Source: Treponema sp.
Lineage (GTDB): Bacteria; Spirochaetota; Spirochaetia; Treponematales; Breznakiellaceae
DNA: 52,841 bases
Direction of reading: 5' to 3'
NCBI GenBank assembly: GCA_031278815.1
Contig: JAITJS010000026.1
Span: 1 to 52,841 of the forward strand
Positions within the stretch are counted from its first letter, which is position 1. Each line of letters starts with the position of its first letter. The notes below the pieces were generated by a model. It saw only the letters and a list, made by a program, of their open reading frames with translations, was not told the DNA's origin and made no database searches. Position numbers and translations under genes: made by a program. This document shows positions 32,952-41,776 of this stretch, in pieces.

Positions 32952-34294
32952 GTTGTCCTTCCTTCAAGAATAGGTGCACCGAAGAAGTGCTTATGTAAAC
33001 CCTGGACCACTTCCACGCTCTGGGTATCGTTTACAATAAAACTGATATTCACCTTGCTTGCCCCATGGGAAACCATCTGTACCGGAATACCCAGGGCGGC
33101 ACAAACCCCAAAAGCCTGCTGGAGGATCTCTGAAGATTTGTCCACATCCCCGATAATGGTAACAATGGCTTTGCCGGCTTTGATTTCCACATCCGCAATC
33201 CGGCTCAAGTCCTTTTTAAGGAGATCCAAGTCATAGGCCGCATCCAGGGTGAGGGAGACCGAAACTTCGCTGGTAGCCACCATATCCACGGAAATGCCGT
33301 ATTTGGCAAAGTCTGCAAAGAGTTCTGCCAGGAACCCCGGCTGTCCGAGCATCCTGGTGGATACGATGTCCACCAAGGTTATCTGGTTTCGGGAAGTAAT
33401 CCCCAAGACGGGTCTCTTTTTTTCCAACCTAGCCACGATCTGGGTTCCCCGAGCCTGGGGGTTGTAGGAATTTTTGATCCATACCGGGGTCTTGGTTCTC
33501 ATGCAGGGTTGCATGGCCCGGGGGTGCAGGACCTGGGCGCCGAAATAGGCTAACTCTGCGGCTTCCTCGTAGGTAACCGCTTCCACAGGCCAGGCCTCGG
33601 GTACGATGCGGGGGTCGGCAGTGAGAATACCGTCCACATCCTTCCAAATCTGGACTTCTTCGGCCTTGCATGCTGCGGCAATCATCGTGGCGGATAGGTC
33701 TGAGCCGCCACGTCCCAGGGTGGTGATAGCCCCCTGGCGGTCCTGGGCAATGAAACCGGTCAGCACCGGTAGGATCCCCGCATCAATCAGGGGCAGGATC
33801 TTTGCAGGGATTAAGTCCCAGCTTTCCGGTACGAGCTCTGCGGCGGTGAAATGGGAATCCGAAACAAAGCCTCCCTCCCAAGCATCCAGGGCCGTGGCCT
33901 CAATGCCGGCAGACTGGCAATAGGCCGCGACGATTCGCGCGGCAAGCCGTTCCCCGAAGGATACCAGGTAGTCTTTGGTTTTACCGGTTAATTCCTTAAC
34001 CAAGGATATACCCACCAGGAGTATCTGTAATTCCGCAAGGAGGGGCATAATTTTGGGTACATCTATATTTAGTTCCTGTATCGTATGCTTGTGTAGTGCT
34101 GTTATCCCCTCAATTGATACGATACCCGTTTCCAGGGCCGTGACAGCCGCTTCCAAGAGATGATCCGTGGTGTCTCCCAGAGCAGATACCACCAAAACCG
34201 GCTTTCGGGGAAGTTCCGGCTTAACAAGTTCCGCCACATGACGAATTCGCGCTTCATTGGCCAGGGAACTACCCCCGAATTTCATCACAATCAT
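32942..34294 (-). CDS. lysC: Aspartate kinase
   Basis: 450 residues, monofunctional class. [13 protein letters not shown] is the N-terminal ATP-site motif. [20 protein letters not shown] and [11 protein letters not shown] are family signatures, and the C-terminal ~150 residues contain two ACT domains ([19 protein letters not shown] and [10 protein letters not shown]), which bind feedback inhibitors. It phosphorylates aspartate, the first step toward lysine, diaminopimelate, threonine and methionine. GAGGAAG precedes the ATG at 34294. It heads the minus-strand operon lysC-dapB-dapA. Confidence 0.95.
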   Translation of the reverse strand: MIVMKFGGSSLANEARIRHVAELVKPELPRKPVLVVSALGDTTDHLLEAAVTALETGIVSIEGITALHKHTIQELNIDVPKIMPLLAELQILLVGISLVKELTGKTKDYLVSFGERLAARIVAAYCQSAGIEATALDAWEGGFVSDSHFTAAELVPESWDLIPAKILPLIDAGILPVLTGFIAQDRQGAITTLGRGGSDLSATMIAAACKAEEVQIWKDVDGILTADPRIVPEAWPVEAVTYEEAAELAYFGAQVLHPRAMQPCMRTKTPVWIKNSYNPQARGTQIVARLEKKRPVLGITSRNQITLVDIVSTRMLGQPGFLAELFADFAKYGISVDMVATSEVSVSLTLDAAYDLDLLKKDLSRIADVEIKAGKAIVTIIGDVDKSSEILQQAFGVCAALGIPVQMVSHGASKVNISFIVNDTQSVEVVQGLHKHFFGAPILEGRTTCI

Positions 34295-34366
34295 AGTACT
34301 TCCTCAACTAGATGCTCTCCCATAAGGCATAGAGCAAGCCTACCAAAGGATACCTACTTATGCAAT

Positions 34367-34468
34367 AGGTTTGTATCCGCGTTTATCATTGCGATGATTG
34401 GGTGCCTGATGCTGATAACCTATATACCCCAAATTGCAATGTTCCTGCCGAATTTATTGATCCGGTAA
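34367..34468 (+). pseudogene. Orphan C-terminus of a TRAP large permease
   Basis: The frame RFVSAFIIAMIGCLMLITY continues to FLPNLLIR and a TAA, which looks like the last helix and tail of a DctM-type permease. It differs from the tail of the intact dctM at 8019, so it comes from another paralogue. Everything upstream is missing: the frame meets the divergent lysC promoter region. It lies 23 bases before the 2-hydroxyacid dehydrogenase, a common neighbour of TRAP genes. Confidence 0.6.
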
Positions 34469-34491
34469 GCTCAAACGTGGATGATTATGTT

Positions 34492-35430
34492 ATGAGTACT
34501 TATACTATTTTAGTAACGGCCCGTTCTTTTGCCAAAGCAAACCCATTACCTCTTACCCTGCTTGAGGAGGCTGGCTGCGGGGTAATCCGTCCCCGGGATG
34601 AAGAAGAACGGCGAAAACTGCTGTCCGAAGCGGATGGTATAATTGCTGGTCTTGAACCATACGGCGTGGATATGCTGGATGTGTGCAAAAAACTCAAAGT
34701 CATTTCACGCTATGGGGTGGGCTGCGACGCCATTGACCTGGACGCGGCCCGGGAAAAAGGCATACAAGTGGCGTATACGCCGGGGGCAAACAGCGATTCT
34801 GTGGCCGATTTGGCCGTGGCCCTCATGCTTGCCGCAGCGCGTCATGTCCCCTACATGGACGCCGCCATAAAAAAGCGCGCCCAGGAACGGCCTTTGGGCA
34901 TGGAAATGTGGCGGAAAACCCTCGGCGTGATTGGTACCGGACGGATCGGAAAAAGGGTCATGAAACGGGCTTCGGGCTTTGAGATGCGGCTGCTTTGTTA
35001 TGACACCTTTAAGGACGAAGCCTATGTTTCAGGTTTGGGCGGCGCGTATACGGATTTGAACACCCTGTACGCGGGGTCGGACTTTATCACCATTCATGTG
35101 CCCTTAACCGGCGAAACCCGAGGGATGATTGCAGGGGCGGAATTCAAAAAAATGAAAAAAACGGCGGTAATTATAAATACCGCGCGGGGGGGCATCATAG
35201 ACGAATCTGCCCTTTACGAAGCCCTGAAAAACGGTGAAATTTTCGCCGCCAGCCTTGACGCGACCGTGGACGAACCGCCCTACGGCAGCCATCTTTGTAC
35301 GTTGCCCAACTGCATACTTACCCCCCACGCCGGAGCCGCAACCATTGAGGCGTCTCATACCATGGGTATGATGGCGGCGGAAAATCTGCTTCAAGTACTC
35401 AAAACCGGAACATGCCCGTATTTGGCGTAA
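34492..35430 (+). CDS. D-2-hydroxyacid dehydrogenase (SerA-like)
   Basis: 312 residues. ADLAVALMLAAARHVP precedes the Rossmann motif LGVIGTGRIGKRVM; INTARGGIIDESALYEAL carries the substrate-site Arg, and LTPHAGAATIEA the catalytic His. It is an NAD-dependent dehydrogenase of the phosphoglycerate/hydroxypyruvate group; the substrate is unknown. The start at 34492 is chosen by homology; the in-frame start at 34402 lies inside the permease scrap. Codon use (many GCG, GCC and AAA-rich stretches) differs from its neighbours, and with the scrap of dctM it suggests that the gene arrived with a TRAP operon. Confidence 0.85.
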   Translation: MSTYTILVTARSFAKANPLPLTLLEEAGCGVIRPRDEEERRKLLSEADGIIAGLEPYGVDMLDVCKKLKVISRYGVGCDAIDLDAAREKGIQVAYTPGANSDSVADLAVALMLAAARHVPYMDAAIKKRAQERPLGMEMWRKTLGVIGTGRIGKRVMKRASGFEMRLLCYDTFKDEAYVSGLGGAYTDLNTLYAGSDFITIHVPLTGETRGMIAGAEFKKMKKTAVIINTARGGIIDESALYEALKNGEIFAASLDATVDEPPYGSHLCTLPNCILTPHAGAATIEASHTMGMMAAENLLQVLKTGTCPYLA

Positions 35431-35553
35431 AATCCCACCCTGCGGCAAGGCCCTTTCATGTTTTGGGCCCATCTAACCATGAGGCTCAGCAAAAAAATCT
35501 ACCCATATAGAAGCAGGGAACAGGATAAGGCCCTAGTATATCGAGGGCTAGTG

Positions 35554-37179
35554 ATGTACGTGATGGCTTATGCCCCCTATGGGGCAGAGGGTATTATTAT
35601 CCGGGTTGAAGCGGATATACGCCGGGGTATCCCTGGGATCGATATTACCGGACTGGCAGAAGGGGCTGTCCGGGAGGCCCGAGAACGGGTTATGGCAGCC
35701 TTTCGCAATTCAGGCTATACCTTTCCGCCGGATCGGATATTGATTAACCTCGCCCCTGCAGGGGTAAGAAAAGACGGTACCTATTTGGATCTCCCCATAG
35801 CTCTTGCCGTGATGGCGGCGGCAAAGATGGTTCCGGTTCCGGATAATCTCATGGTGATGGGAGAACTGGAGCTTTCCGGTAAGCTGCGACCGGTTCGAGG
35901 GGTCCTGGCCGCCACGGTGGCAGGATTGAAGGCGGGAATCCAGGAATTTATCGTCCCTGCGGACAATGCCAGGGAAGCAGCCATCCTAGCAGGGGAACAT
36001 TTCTCCGGGGCCGCTACCTTAGGTGAAGCGGTTCATGCCCTACGGATCCGGGCGGAAACCGGTTCTTTGCCGGTCTGTGAAGAATCCTCCTTTCCCCCGC
36101 TCAGAGGCGGGGACCAGGGGCGAGAAAAAGATGCAGAAGCTTTGGGGGGAGATTTTGCAGAGGTCCGGGGGCAAGGGCAGTATAAGCGGGCCTTGGAAAT
36201 TGCCGCTGCCGGAGGGCATAACCTGCTGGTCTTTGGGCCTCCTGGAGCGGGAAAAACCATGCTTGCCCGGCGTATGCCTTCGATCATGGCGCCTCTGAAC
36301 ACCGATGAGGCGGTGGAGGTAACTCGGCTCTACAGCCTGGCAGGGCAGTTGGCCAAGGGTCTTGCCGCGGACCATGAAGGGCTCATCACCCAGCCGCCCT
36401 TCCGATCGCCGCACCATTCGGCGAGTGCCGAAGGTATCCTGGGGGGCGGTAAGACTGTGCGGCCCGGGGAGATCAGCCTCGCCCATTGGGGAGTGTTGTT
36501 TCTGGATGAAGCCCCTGAATTCCGTTCCCATGTGCTCCAATCCCTGCGAGAACCTCTAGAAGATCGGGTGATAAGCATCTCCCGGGCAGAGGGGCCGGTA
36601 CGGCTTCCTGCGGATTTTCAGCTTTTTTTGGCGGCCAATCCCTGTCCCTGTGGAAGGCTGGGGATGCACATTCCCGCAGAGACCGGGGCAAGCCCTCGGG
36701 GAACCGAGGTAAGCTGTTTCTGTAGCCCTGAAGAGATTCGCCGGTATTGGCGCAAGTTGGGGGCAGCCCTACTGGACCGGATGGAACTGCGGGTCGGAGT
36801 CCATACCCCGAAGATCCAGGCTTTACGGCAACAGGGAGAAGAAACCAGCCACACGATCCGTCAGCGGGTCATCAGAGCCGTGGCAATACAACAGGAACGG
36901 TTCAAGCATACCACGGTACGCCGTAACGGTCGGATGGCTCCCGGGATGATCGAGCGGTACTGTATATTAACCGCTGAAGCTGAAAGGGCGTTCCGGGTAG
37001 CGGCTACGAGGCTCGGGCTTTCAGGGAGGGCCTTTCATGGGGTATTGCGGGTTGCCCGGACTATAGCCGACTTGGAGGAAACCGAGCCGATCCTGCCGAT
37101 TCATATCTTGGAGGCCCTCCAGCATCGCCGCCTAGGGGATGATCCTTATGACATCTTAACCGTAGATAAGCTCGTATAG
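35554..37179 (+). CDS. YifB/ComM-family Mg-chelatase-like AAA+ ATPase
   Basis: 541 residues. The N-terminal ~180 residues match the YifB/ComM domain (VEADIRRGIPGIDITGLAEG). The AAA+ core has FGPPGAGKTM (Walker A), LFLDEAPEF (Walker B; family members usually read DELPEF) and ANPCPCG followed by CFCSPEEIRRY, the cysteine-rich insert. The C-terminal Mg_chelatase_C domain is present. Relatives act as helicases in natural transformation (ComM). An in-frame ATG at 35458 exists, but the one at 35554 follows GAGGG and fits the family N-terminus. The dehydrogenase ends about 120 bases upstream. Confidence 0.9.
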   Translation: MYVMAYAPYGAEGIIIRVEADIRRGIPGIDITGLAEGAVREARERVMAAFRNSGYTFPPDRILINLAPAGVRKDGTYLDLPIALAVMAAAKMVPVPDNLMVMGELELSGKLRPVRGVLAATVAGLKAGIQEFIVPADNAREAAILAGEHFSGAATLGEAVHALRIRAETGSLPVCEESSFPPLRGGDQGREKDAEALGGDFAEVRGQGQYKRALEIAAAGGHNLLVFGPPGAGKTMLARRMPSIMAPLNTDEAVEVTRLYSLAGQLAKGLAADHEGLITQPPFRSPHHSASAEGILGGGKTVRPGEISLAHWGVLFLDEAPEFRSHVLQSLREPLEDRVISISRAEGPVRLPADFQLFLAANPCPCGRLGMHIPAETGASPRGTEVSCFCSPEEIRRYWRKLGAALLDRMELRVGVHTPKIQALRQQGEETSHTIRQRVIRAVAIQQERFKHTTVRRNGRMAPGMIERYCILTAEAERAFRVAATRLGLSGRAFHGVLRVARTIADLEETEPILPIHILEALQHRRLGDDPYDILTVDKLV

Positions 37180-37233
37180 AACGCCTATAATGGCTTATCG
37201 CCTCGTGGCGTGCTTTACGGTAAGGAGGATTAT

Positions 37234-37467
37234 ATGCCGGATATCACCTTTGATATACTGACCCATTACGGTGACCTTGGAGAGGGCAGAGGAGGCTGGA
37301 AAAAAGAAATCAACCTGGTCTCCTGGAATGGCCGGAGTCCCAAGTTCGATATTCGTGAATGGGCTCCGGACCATCAGAAAATGGGGAAAGGCATCACCTT
37401 GACGTGGGAAGAAGCAGTGAAACTGAGGGAAATCTTGTCCCGTTTCTTAGCACAGGATCAAGCCTGA
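37234..37467 (+). CDS. PC4/YdbC-like single-strand nucleic-acid-binding protein
   Basis: 77 residues with AAGGAGGA before the ATG. WKKEINLVSWNGRSPKFDIR and REWAPDHQKMGKGITLTWEE match the YdbC/PC4 fold, in which a curved beta sheet grips single-stranded DNA or RNA. The protein is probably a dimer. The reading frame could begin at 37210, but the ribosome-binding site favours 37234. Whether it acts in transcription or repair is open. Confidence 0.8.
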   Translation: MPDITFDILTHYGDLGEGRGGWKKEINLVSWNGRSPKFDIREWAPDHQKMGKGITLTWEEAVKLREILSRFLAQDQA

Positions 37468-37608
37468 AGCCTGTACCTGCTCCCTTGCAGCCTTGAGTCG
37501 ATGTAGCATCCTATGAGCGTAAGAGGCTTGTCAAAAACAGGGGAAACCGGTACATCTTAGTATTATAAAAATAAAGAGAAAAATTGCTTGTATGAGGTTA
37601 TTGCGAAC

Positions 37609-37827
37609 ATGTCGATGCGTATTACTGCAAATGGAAAACCCCTTGAACTGCCTGGCGAGCTTTCCGTAACCCAATTGCTTACTGAAGTGCGGGTAGAGAT
37701 GCCGGACTATGTAAGCGTCCAAATCAACGATGAGATGATACTCCGAGCTGATTTTGACAAGACCCTGGTAAAAGAAGGGGCTGTGGTGGAATTCCTCTAT
37801 TTCATGGGAGGCGGTTCCCTATGGTGA
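37609..37827 (+). CDS. ThiS/MoaD-like sulfur-carrier protein with C-terminal cap
   Basis: 72 residues of ubiquitin-like fold: SMRITANGKPLELPGELSV at the start, INDEMILRADF in the middle and VVEFLYFMGGGSLW at the end. In mature sulfur carriers the chain ends in GG. Here four residues follow the first GG (residues 67-68), so a protease must remove them before thiocarboxylation. The stop overlaps the start of a JAMM protease gene by seven bases (ATGGTGA), the arrangement of CysO/Mec and HcyS/HcyD-type pairs. GAGGT lies ten bases before the ATG. An ATG at 37615 is a possible alternative start. Confidence 0.85.
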   Translation: MSMRITANGKPLELPGELSVTQLLTEVRVEMPDYVSVQINDEMILRADFDKTLVKEGAVVEFLYFMGGGSLW

Positions 37828-38225
37828 AGCTTGCTGCGGAACATCGGGCTGCTCTCCTGGCCCATGCCCGGCAAGGGCTTCCTAACGAAGCCTGCGGCCT
37901 CTTGGCCGGGGAAGTGCAGGGGGATGCAAAGGTGATCAAGAAGGTGTACTGCCTCACCAACGTTGACCACAGTCCGGAGCATTTTTCCATGGCCCCAGAG
38001 GAGCAGTTCAAGGCAGTGGCAGACCTACGCAAAAACGGTTTGGTCCTGCTGGGAAACTTCCACAGCCACCCTGCAAGTCCTGCTCGTCCCTCGGAAGAAG
38101 ACATTCGGCTCGCCTTTGACCCTACCTTGAGTTACCTGATTATTTCATTGCAAACCGGGGAGCCGGTTTTGAAAAGTTTCTTGATTCGGAAAGGTACCGT
38201 ATCAGAAGAAGCCCTACAGGTGTAA
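37821..38225 (+). CDS. JAMM/Mov34 metalloprotease partner of the sulfur carrier
   Basis: 134 residues. The zinc-site pattern is complete: Glu23 in PNEACGLL, His81 and His83 in FHSHPASPARPSEED, Ser91 and Asp94 (H-x-H-x7-S-x2-D). Family members cut the C-terminal extension of a sulfur-carrier protein, or release an amino acid attached to it. The start overlaps the carrier gene and the siroheme-type gene starts two bases after its stop, so the three genes form one tight operon. It is cytoplasmic and has no signal peptide. Confidence 0.9.
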   Translation: MVKLAAEHRAALLAHARQGLPNEACGLLAGEVQGDAKVIKKVYCLTNVDHSPEHFSMAPEEQFKAVADLRKNGLVLLGNFHSHPASPARPSEEDIRLAFDPTLSYLIISLQTGEPVLKSFLIRKGTVSEEALQV

Positions 38226-38226
38226 G

Positions 38227-38784
38227 GTGCCCTATTTTCCCCTGTTTGTGGATCTGACTGGAAAGGACTGCCTTATCGTGGGAGGCGGGGCCGTCGCCGT
38301 GCGAAAAGCCCGATCCCTCCTCAATTTTGGCGCTAAGTTGAGGGTGGTGGATCCAGAACCCTCAGCATCCATTAAGGTCCTTTCCCTTACCTTGCTGTCC
38401 CGTCCTTACAGAAGTCCGGAGGATGTTACCGGGGCGGCGATGGTTATTGCGGCCACTGATAAGCAGGAACTGAATAGGATGGTTGCCCAAGATGCTCGGG
38501 CTGCGGGAATCCCGGTAAATGTGGTAGATGATCCACAAGGGTGTACCTTTTTTTTCCCTGCCTTGGTACAACGAGGTGAGTTGGTAGCAGGTATTTCTAC
38601 TGCCGGTTTATGTCCCCGATTTTCCGCACTGCTCCGTGAATATCTGGACGGAGCCTTACCTCCGAATCTGGGAGAAGTTCTGGAATTGCTCAGTCGAGAA
38701 CGGCAGCGCTTGTCAGGCTCTGAACGGATACAGCGGCTTGATAGTCTAATTGTGCCCCTCCTTACCGGAATTTTTGTTCCATAG
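38227..38784 (+). CDS. Precorrin-2 dehydrogenase / sirohydrochlorin ferrochelatase-type protein
   Basis: 185 residues from a GTG start. LFVDLTGKDCLIVGGGAVAV is the NAD-binding start of the CysG-N/Met8 family, VIAATDKQELNRMV is a second conserved stretch and VDDPQGCTFFFPALVQRG is the family active-site segment (Asp). It converts precorrin-2 to sirohydrochlorin and may insert iron to make siroheme for sulfite or nitrite reductase. Its place behind the sulfur-carrier and JAMM genes links the operon to sulfide supply or use. No separate uroporphyrinogen methyltransferase domain is fused to it. Confidence 0.88.
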   Translation: MPYFPLFVDLTGKDCLIVGGGAVAVRKARSLLNFGAKLRVVDPEPSASIKVLSLTLLSRPYRSPEDVTGAAMVIAATDKQELNRMVAQDARAAGIPVNVVDDPQGCTFFFPALVQRGELVAGISTAGLCPRFSALLREYLDGALPPNLGEVLELLSRERQRLSGSERIQRLDSLIVPLLTGIFVP

Positions 38785-38891
38785 TATCGGTAGTCCCTTG
38801 TACCGTAGAGAAATACGTATTATAATCTTTGTGATAGATTAATGAGGTATCCTAGTGTCCTTCATTATTACTACTTACATTGAGGTTGAGT

Positions 38892-39338
38892 ATGAAGCGG
38901 ATTTTTTTAAGTATCGTTTTCTGTATTGCTGTGGTAACGGTTATGCCGATCATGGCGCAGGATGAGTCTGGTGGTGGGACACCCTACTATTACGTTAATG
39001 TGCCTGTGGAACGGGTCTATGCGTATAAAAAAGGCTACGTGATAGCCTATCGGACGGGTGTTGTGGCTCCTGGTGTGGCTCATCTGTATCTTCCCATCGA
39101 ATGGTTTGAAGATGGTCCCCGGGCTGTAGATGAGGCGCCTCCTAAAGGAGAAGTTATCCTCTTGGGGCCTGGAAATTCATGGCCTTATCTGACCATATAT
39201 TACAAAGAGGGGGAATTTAGCCATGTCCGTCTCTATGTACGTCGGGAACGGGCCCATGAGAGCTGGGGTGGTATTCCTTTAACCGTCAATATTGATGATC
39301 GATTTGAGGGTGTGGAAGACGTAAAGCTCATCTATTAA
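38892..39338 (+). CDS. Exported hypothetical protein
   Basis: 148 residues. A signal peptide (MKRIFLSIVFCIAVVTVMPI) is cleaved near MAQDE. The mature part is beta-rich with many Tyr and Val residues (YYYVNVPVERVYAYKKGYVI; LYLPIEWF), but no domain could be recognised. It probably stays in the periplasm. GAGGTTGAG precedes the ATG at 38892; an earlier start at 38880 would shift the signal peptide. Its stop overlaps the start of the M24 peptidase by one base (TAATG). Confidence 0.75.
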   Translation: MKRIFLSIVFCIAVVTVMPIMAQDESGGGTPYYYVNVPVERVYAYKKGYVIAYRTGVVAPGVAHLYLPIEWFEDGPRAVDEAPPKGEVILLGPGNSWPYLTIYYKEGEFSHVRLYVRRERAHESWGGIPLTVNIDDRFEGVEDVKLIY

Positions 39339-40504
39339 TGAGCCCTGAGGAACTGCAAACTATCCAAGAAGCGATTCGTACCGAAGGACTCGACGGGTGG
39401 ATCTTTTCTAATTTTCATCACCGGGATAGACTTTCTGATACAATTCTTCATATTGTGCCGGAAACCACCAATTCCCGGTTGTGGGTATATGCGGTTCCTG
39501 TCCAGGGGGAGCCTATCAAAATAGTCCATGCCATTGAAGCAGGGCTGCTTGAGGAGCTTCCGGGTAGGACCCGGGTATATCTTAACCGGGATGATTTTGT
39601 TACTGCCTTGGATCCCCTCATCCATAAGTGTTGGGGGGCTCATTTTTCTGAAACCCTCCCTGCTATTTCTTATCTTGATGCCGGAACCGCAGGCTTGTTT
39701 AGAAAAGCCGGTATGGAATTGGTCTCTGCAGCAGGCTTGATCCAGCGGTTTAAAGGGATACTTGATACTCAGGGTATACAGGCCCATGAACAGGCGGCAG
39801 CAGCCCTTTATGATATTGTAGCCATTGCCTGGGAAGCGGTGCGAGATGCCTATACCCATCAGCGGCTCATCACCGAAGGGGAAATCCGCAGTATCATGGT
39901 GGAGGAGTTTCACCGGCGGAAGCTCGTAACCGATCATCCTCCCCTGGTCGCAACGGGGGTACATTCGGGAAACCCTCATTACGATTTTTCTGGTTCTGGC
40001 GCTCCCCTTCAAAGAGGAGATGTGGTGCAATTTGACCTATGGGCCAAGGAAAGTGGCCCCAGGGGTATATACGCCGATATTTCCTGGGTAGGGATCTTTG
40101 GGGGTTCTGCCCGGGAAGAGATTAAACGGGCCTTCAGCGATTTAGTTGCGGTCCGGGAAGGGGCGTATCGGTTTATTGCAGCGGAACTTCAGGCTGGGCG
40201 GTCAGTATCAGGGGCTATGGTGGATACCAAGACCAGGGCTCTCTTGATTGGTTTGGGATACCAAGGAGCCATTAAACACCGGACCGGCCACGGTATAGAT
40301 ACGGAATGTCATGGATCCGGGGTCAATATGGATTCGGTTGAATTTCCCGATTCCCGACTTATCCTAGAAGGTTCCTGTTTTTCCTTGGAGCCGGGGATTT
40401 ATTTTCCACACTTTGGTCTGAGGACCGAAATTAATGTCTATATTGCCCAAGGAAAACCGCTCATTTCGGGGAAAGACCGCCAATTTACCGTACTCACCTG
40501 TTAA
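39338..40504 (+). CDS. M24-family metallopeptidase (Xaa-Pro aminopeptidase-like)
   Basis: 388 residues. An N-terminal ~160-residue domain resembles the creatinase non-catalytic domain. The C-terminal pita-bread fold shows the five metal ligands: two Asp in VVQFDLWAKESGPRGIYADI, His in HGIDTECHGSG, Glu in LEPGIYFP and Glu in RTEINV. It probably removes N-terminal residues next to proline or cleaves dipeptides. It is coupled to the exported protein by TAATG, though the enzyme itself lacks a signal peptide. Confidence 0.9.
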   Translation: MSPEELQTIQEAIRTEGLDGWIFSNFHHRDRLSDTILHIVPETTNSRLWVYAVPVQGEPIKIVHAIEAGLLEELPGRTRVYLNRDDFVTALDPLIHKCWGAHFSETLPAISYLDAGTAGLFRKAGMELVSAAGLIQRFKGILDTQGIQAHEQAAAALYDIVAIAWEAVRDAYTHQRLITEGEIRSIMVEEFHRRKLVTDHPPLVATGVHSGNPHYDFSGSGAPLQRGDVVQFDLWAKESGPRGIYADISWVGIFGGSAREEIKRAFSDLVAVREGAYRFIAAELQAGRSVSGAMVDTKTRALLIGLGYQGAIKHRTGHGIDTECHGSGVNMDSVEFPDSRLILEGSCFSLEPGIYFPHFGLRTEINVYIAQGKPLISGKDRQFTVLTC

Positions 40505-40579
40505 TACCGGTAGGGGCGCCTGTTATGTGCCTCTCCAATACCCTTATATAGTATGTAGGAAATTAAAGAGGAAATACCT

Positions 40580-41584
40580 ATGGCACATCCCGTACCTGTT
40601 CCCCCAGCACTGCTTGATTTTATTAAAAGGGGAAAAAAATTTCTGGTAGTAGGGCATAAAGAGCCTGACGGCGACTGTATAGGCAGCCAACTTGCGTTGA
40701 GCAGTGTATTACGGCGGCTTGGGAAAGAGGCTATTCCCTGTTCTGCCGGCCCCTTTAAGCGGTCTGAAGTACTACCCTATAAGGAGCGCTGTACCCTGCA
40801 CATCAGTGCACAAGAACGGGAAGGAGCCTGGGTCCTCGTGATGGATTGTTCGACCAGTTACCGTACCGGGGCTCTGGCCGTTGCCTTGGAAGGGCTTCCT
40901 ACGGCGATCATCGATCATCATGCCTTAGGGGACTATGCCCAGGGAGCCTCAGAGGGAATCCTCTATCTTGATCCGACGGCGCCGTCAGTAACCTTTATGA
41001 CCTTGGGGATCATTGAAGCCTTGGGTTTGAGCCCCACCAAAGAAGAAGCGGAACTGCTCCTCTTTGGACTGTGTACTGACACGGGCTTCTTCCGTCATAT
41101 TGATGAGCAGGGTGCAGCAACCTTTGAATACGCTGCCCGGATGATCCGTGGGGGTGCCAGTCCTAAGCAGGCATTCCAGCGCATCCACGGGGGGAAAAGT
41201 CTGAATTCCCGGATCCTTATGGGAATCATGCTTTCCCGGGTCCAAGCCTACTTTGGGGGAAGCCTCCTCCTCACCACCGAAGCCTATGAAGAAACCCAGC
41301 GTTTCGGCCTGGAGGGTAGGGATTCGGATACCTTGTATCAAGTGCTTCAGGCCGTTAGGGGGGTAGAGGCCATCGTGATCATCCGACAAGAGACCCCGGA
41401 AAACTGTACTGTAGGCTTACGTTCTCGGGATAGGGTTAACGTAGCGGAAATTGCCGCTCAGTTTGGAGGAGGGGGACATAAAAATGCCGCGGGGTGCAGC
41501 ATCCCCGGGACCATTGAGGCAATCCGTCCGCAGATCCTTAAAGCCTTTGCGGGTAAGGTAGCCGCCTGGGGACTTACTCCCTAA
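40580..41584 (+). CDS. DHH/DHHA1 phosphoesterase (NrnA-like)
   Basis: 334 residues. DHH-domain motifs in order are VGHKEPDGDCIGSQLAL, LVMDCST, IIDHHALGDYA and LCTDTGFFRH, all metal residues present. The C-terminal DHHA1 domain has the GGGGHKNAAGC glycine-rich motif. It is a cytoplasmic nanoRNase or pAp phosphatase that clears short RNA and 3'-phosphoadenosine phosphate, a by-product of sulfate assimilation. The pAp role would fit the sulfur operon nearby but is inferred. AAAGAGGAA lies before the ATG. Confidence 0.92.
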   Translation: MAHPVPVPPALLDFIKRGKKFLVVGHKEPDGDCIGSQLALSSVLRRLGKEAIPCSAGPFKRSEVLPYKERCTLHISAQEREGAWVLVMDCSTSYRTGALAVALEGLPTAIIDHHALGDYAQGASEGILYLDPTAPSVTFMTLGIIEALGLSPTKEEAELLLFGLCTDTGFFRHIDEQGAATFEYAARMIRGGASPKQAFQRIHGGKSLNSRILMGIMLSRVQAYFGGSLLLTTEAYEETQRFGLEGRDSDTLYQVLQAVRGVEAIVIIRQETPENCTVGLRSRDRVNVAEIAAQFGGGGHKNAAGCSIPGTIEAIRPQILKAFAGKVAAWGLTP

Positions 41585-41602
41585 GGGTATGGAGCAAGCT
41601 AT

Positions 41603-41618
41603 AGACCGGTACCGGTCT
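41603..41618. repeat. 16-bp perfect palindrome
   Basis: AGACCGGTACCGGTCT reads the same on both strands and is followed by TTCT. As RNA it would form a six-base stem with a GTAC loop, a weak terminator for the DHH gene; as DNA it could bind a dimeric protein. It lies 19 bases after the stop codon. Confidence 0.55.
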
Positions 41619-41776
41619 TTCTGCCCTGGTGGTTGCGCAGTTGTAAGGGTACCAGATGTTCAGCCTTTTGGTTTATGGCCTTGTTTTTTATCTTTAATTT
41701 TATATTTTCTCTTGACATATTCCTTAAAGTTAGGTAGCCTATACAATGTTAATTTAATTTAACTTAGGAGGTACTT

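Noticed and set aside
39335-40030. Minus-strand 231-codon frame inside the M24 peptidase
   Set aside because: It is antisense to a gene with a complete metal site and has no ribosome-binding site.
41712-41745. TTGACA ... TATACA as the lipoprotein gene promoter
   Set aside because: The spacer would be 22 bp, outside the normal range, so I do not list it.
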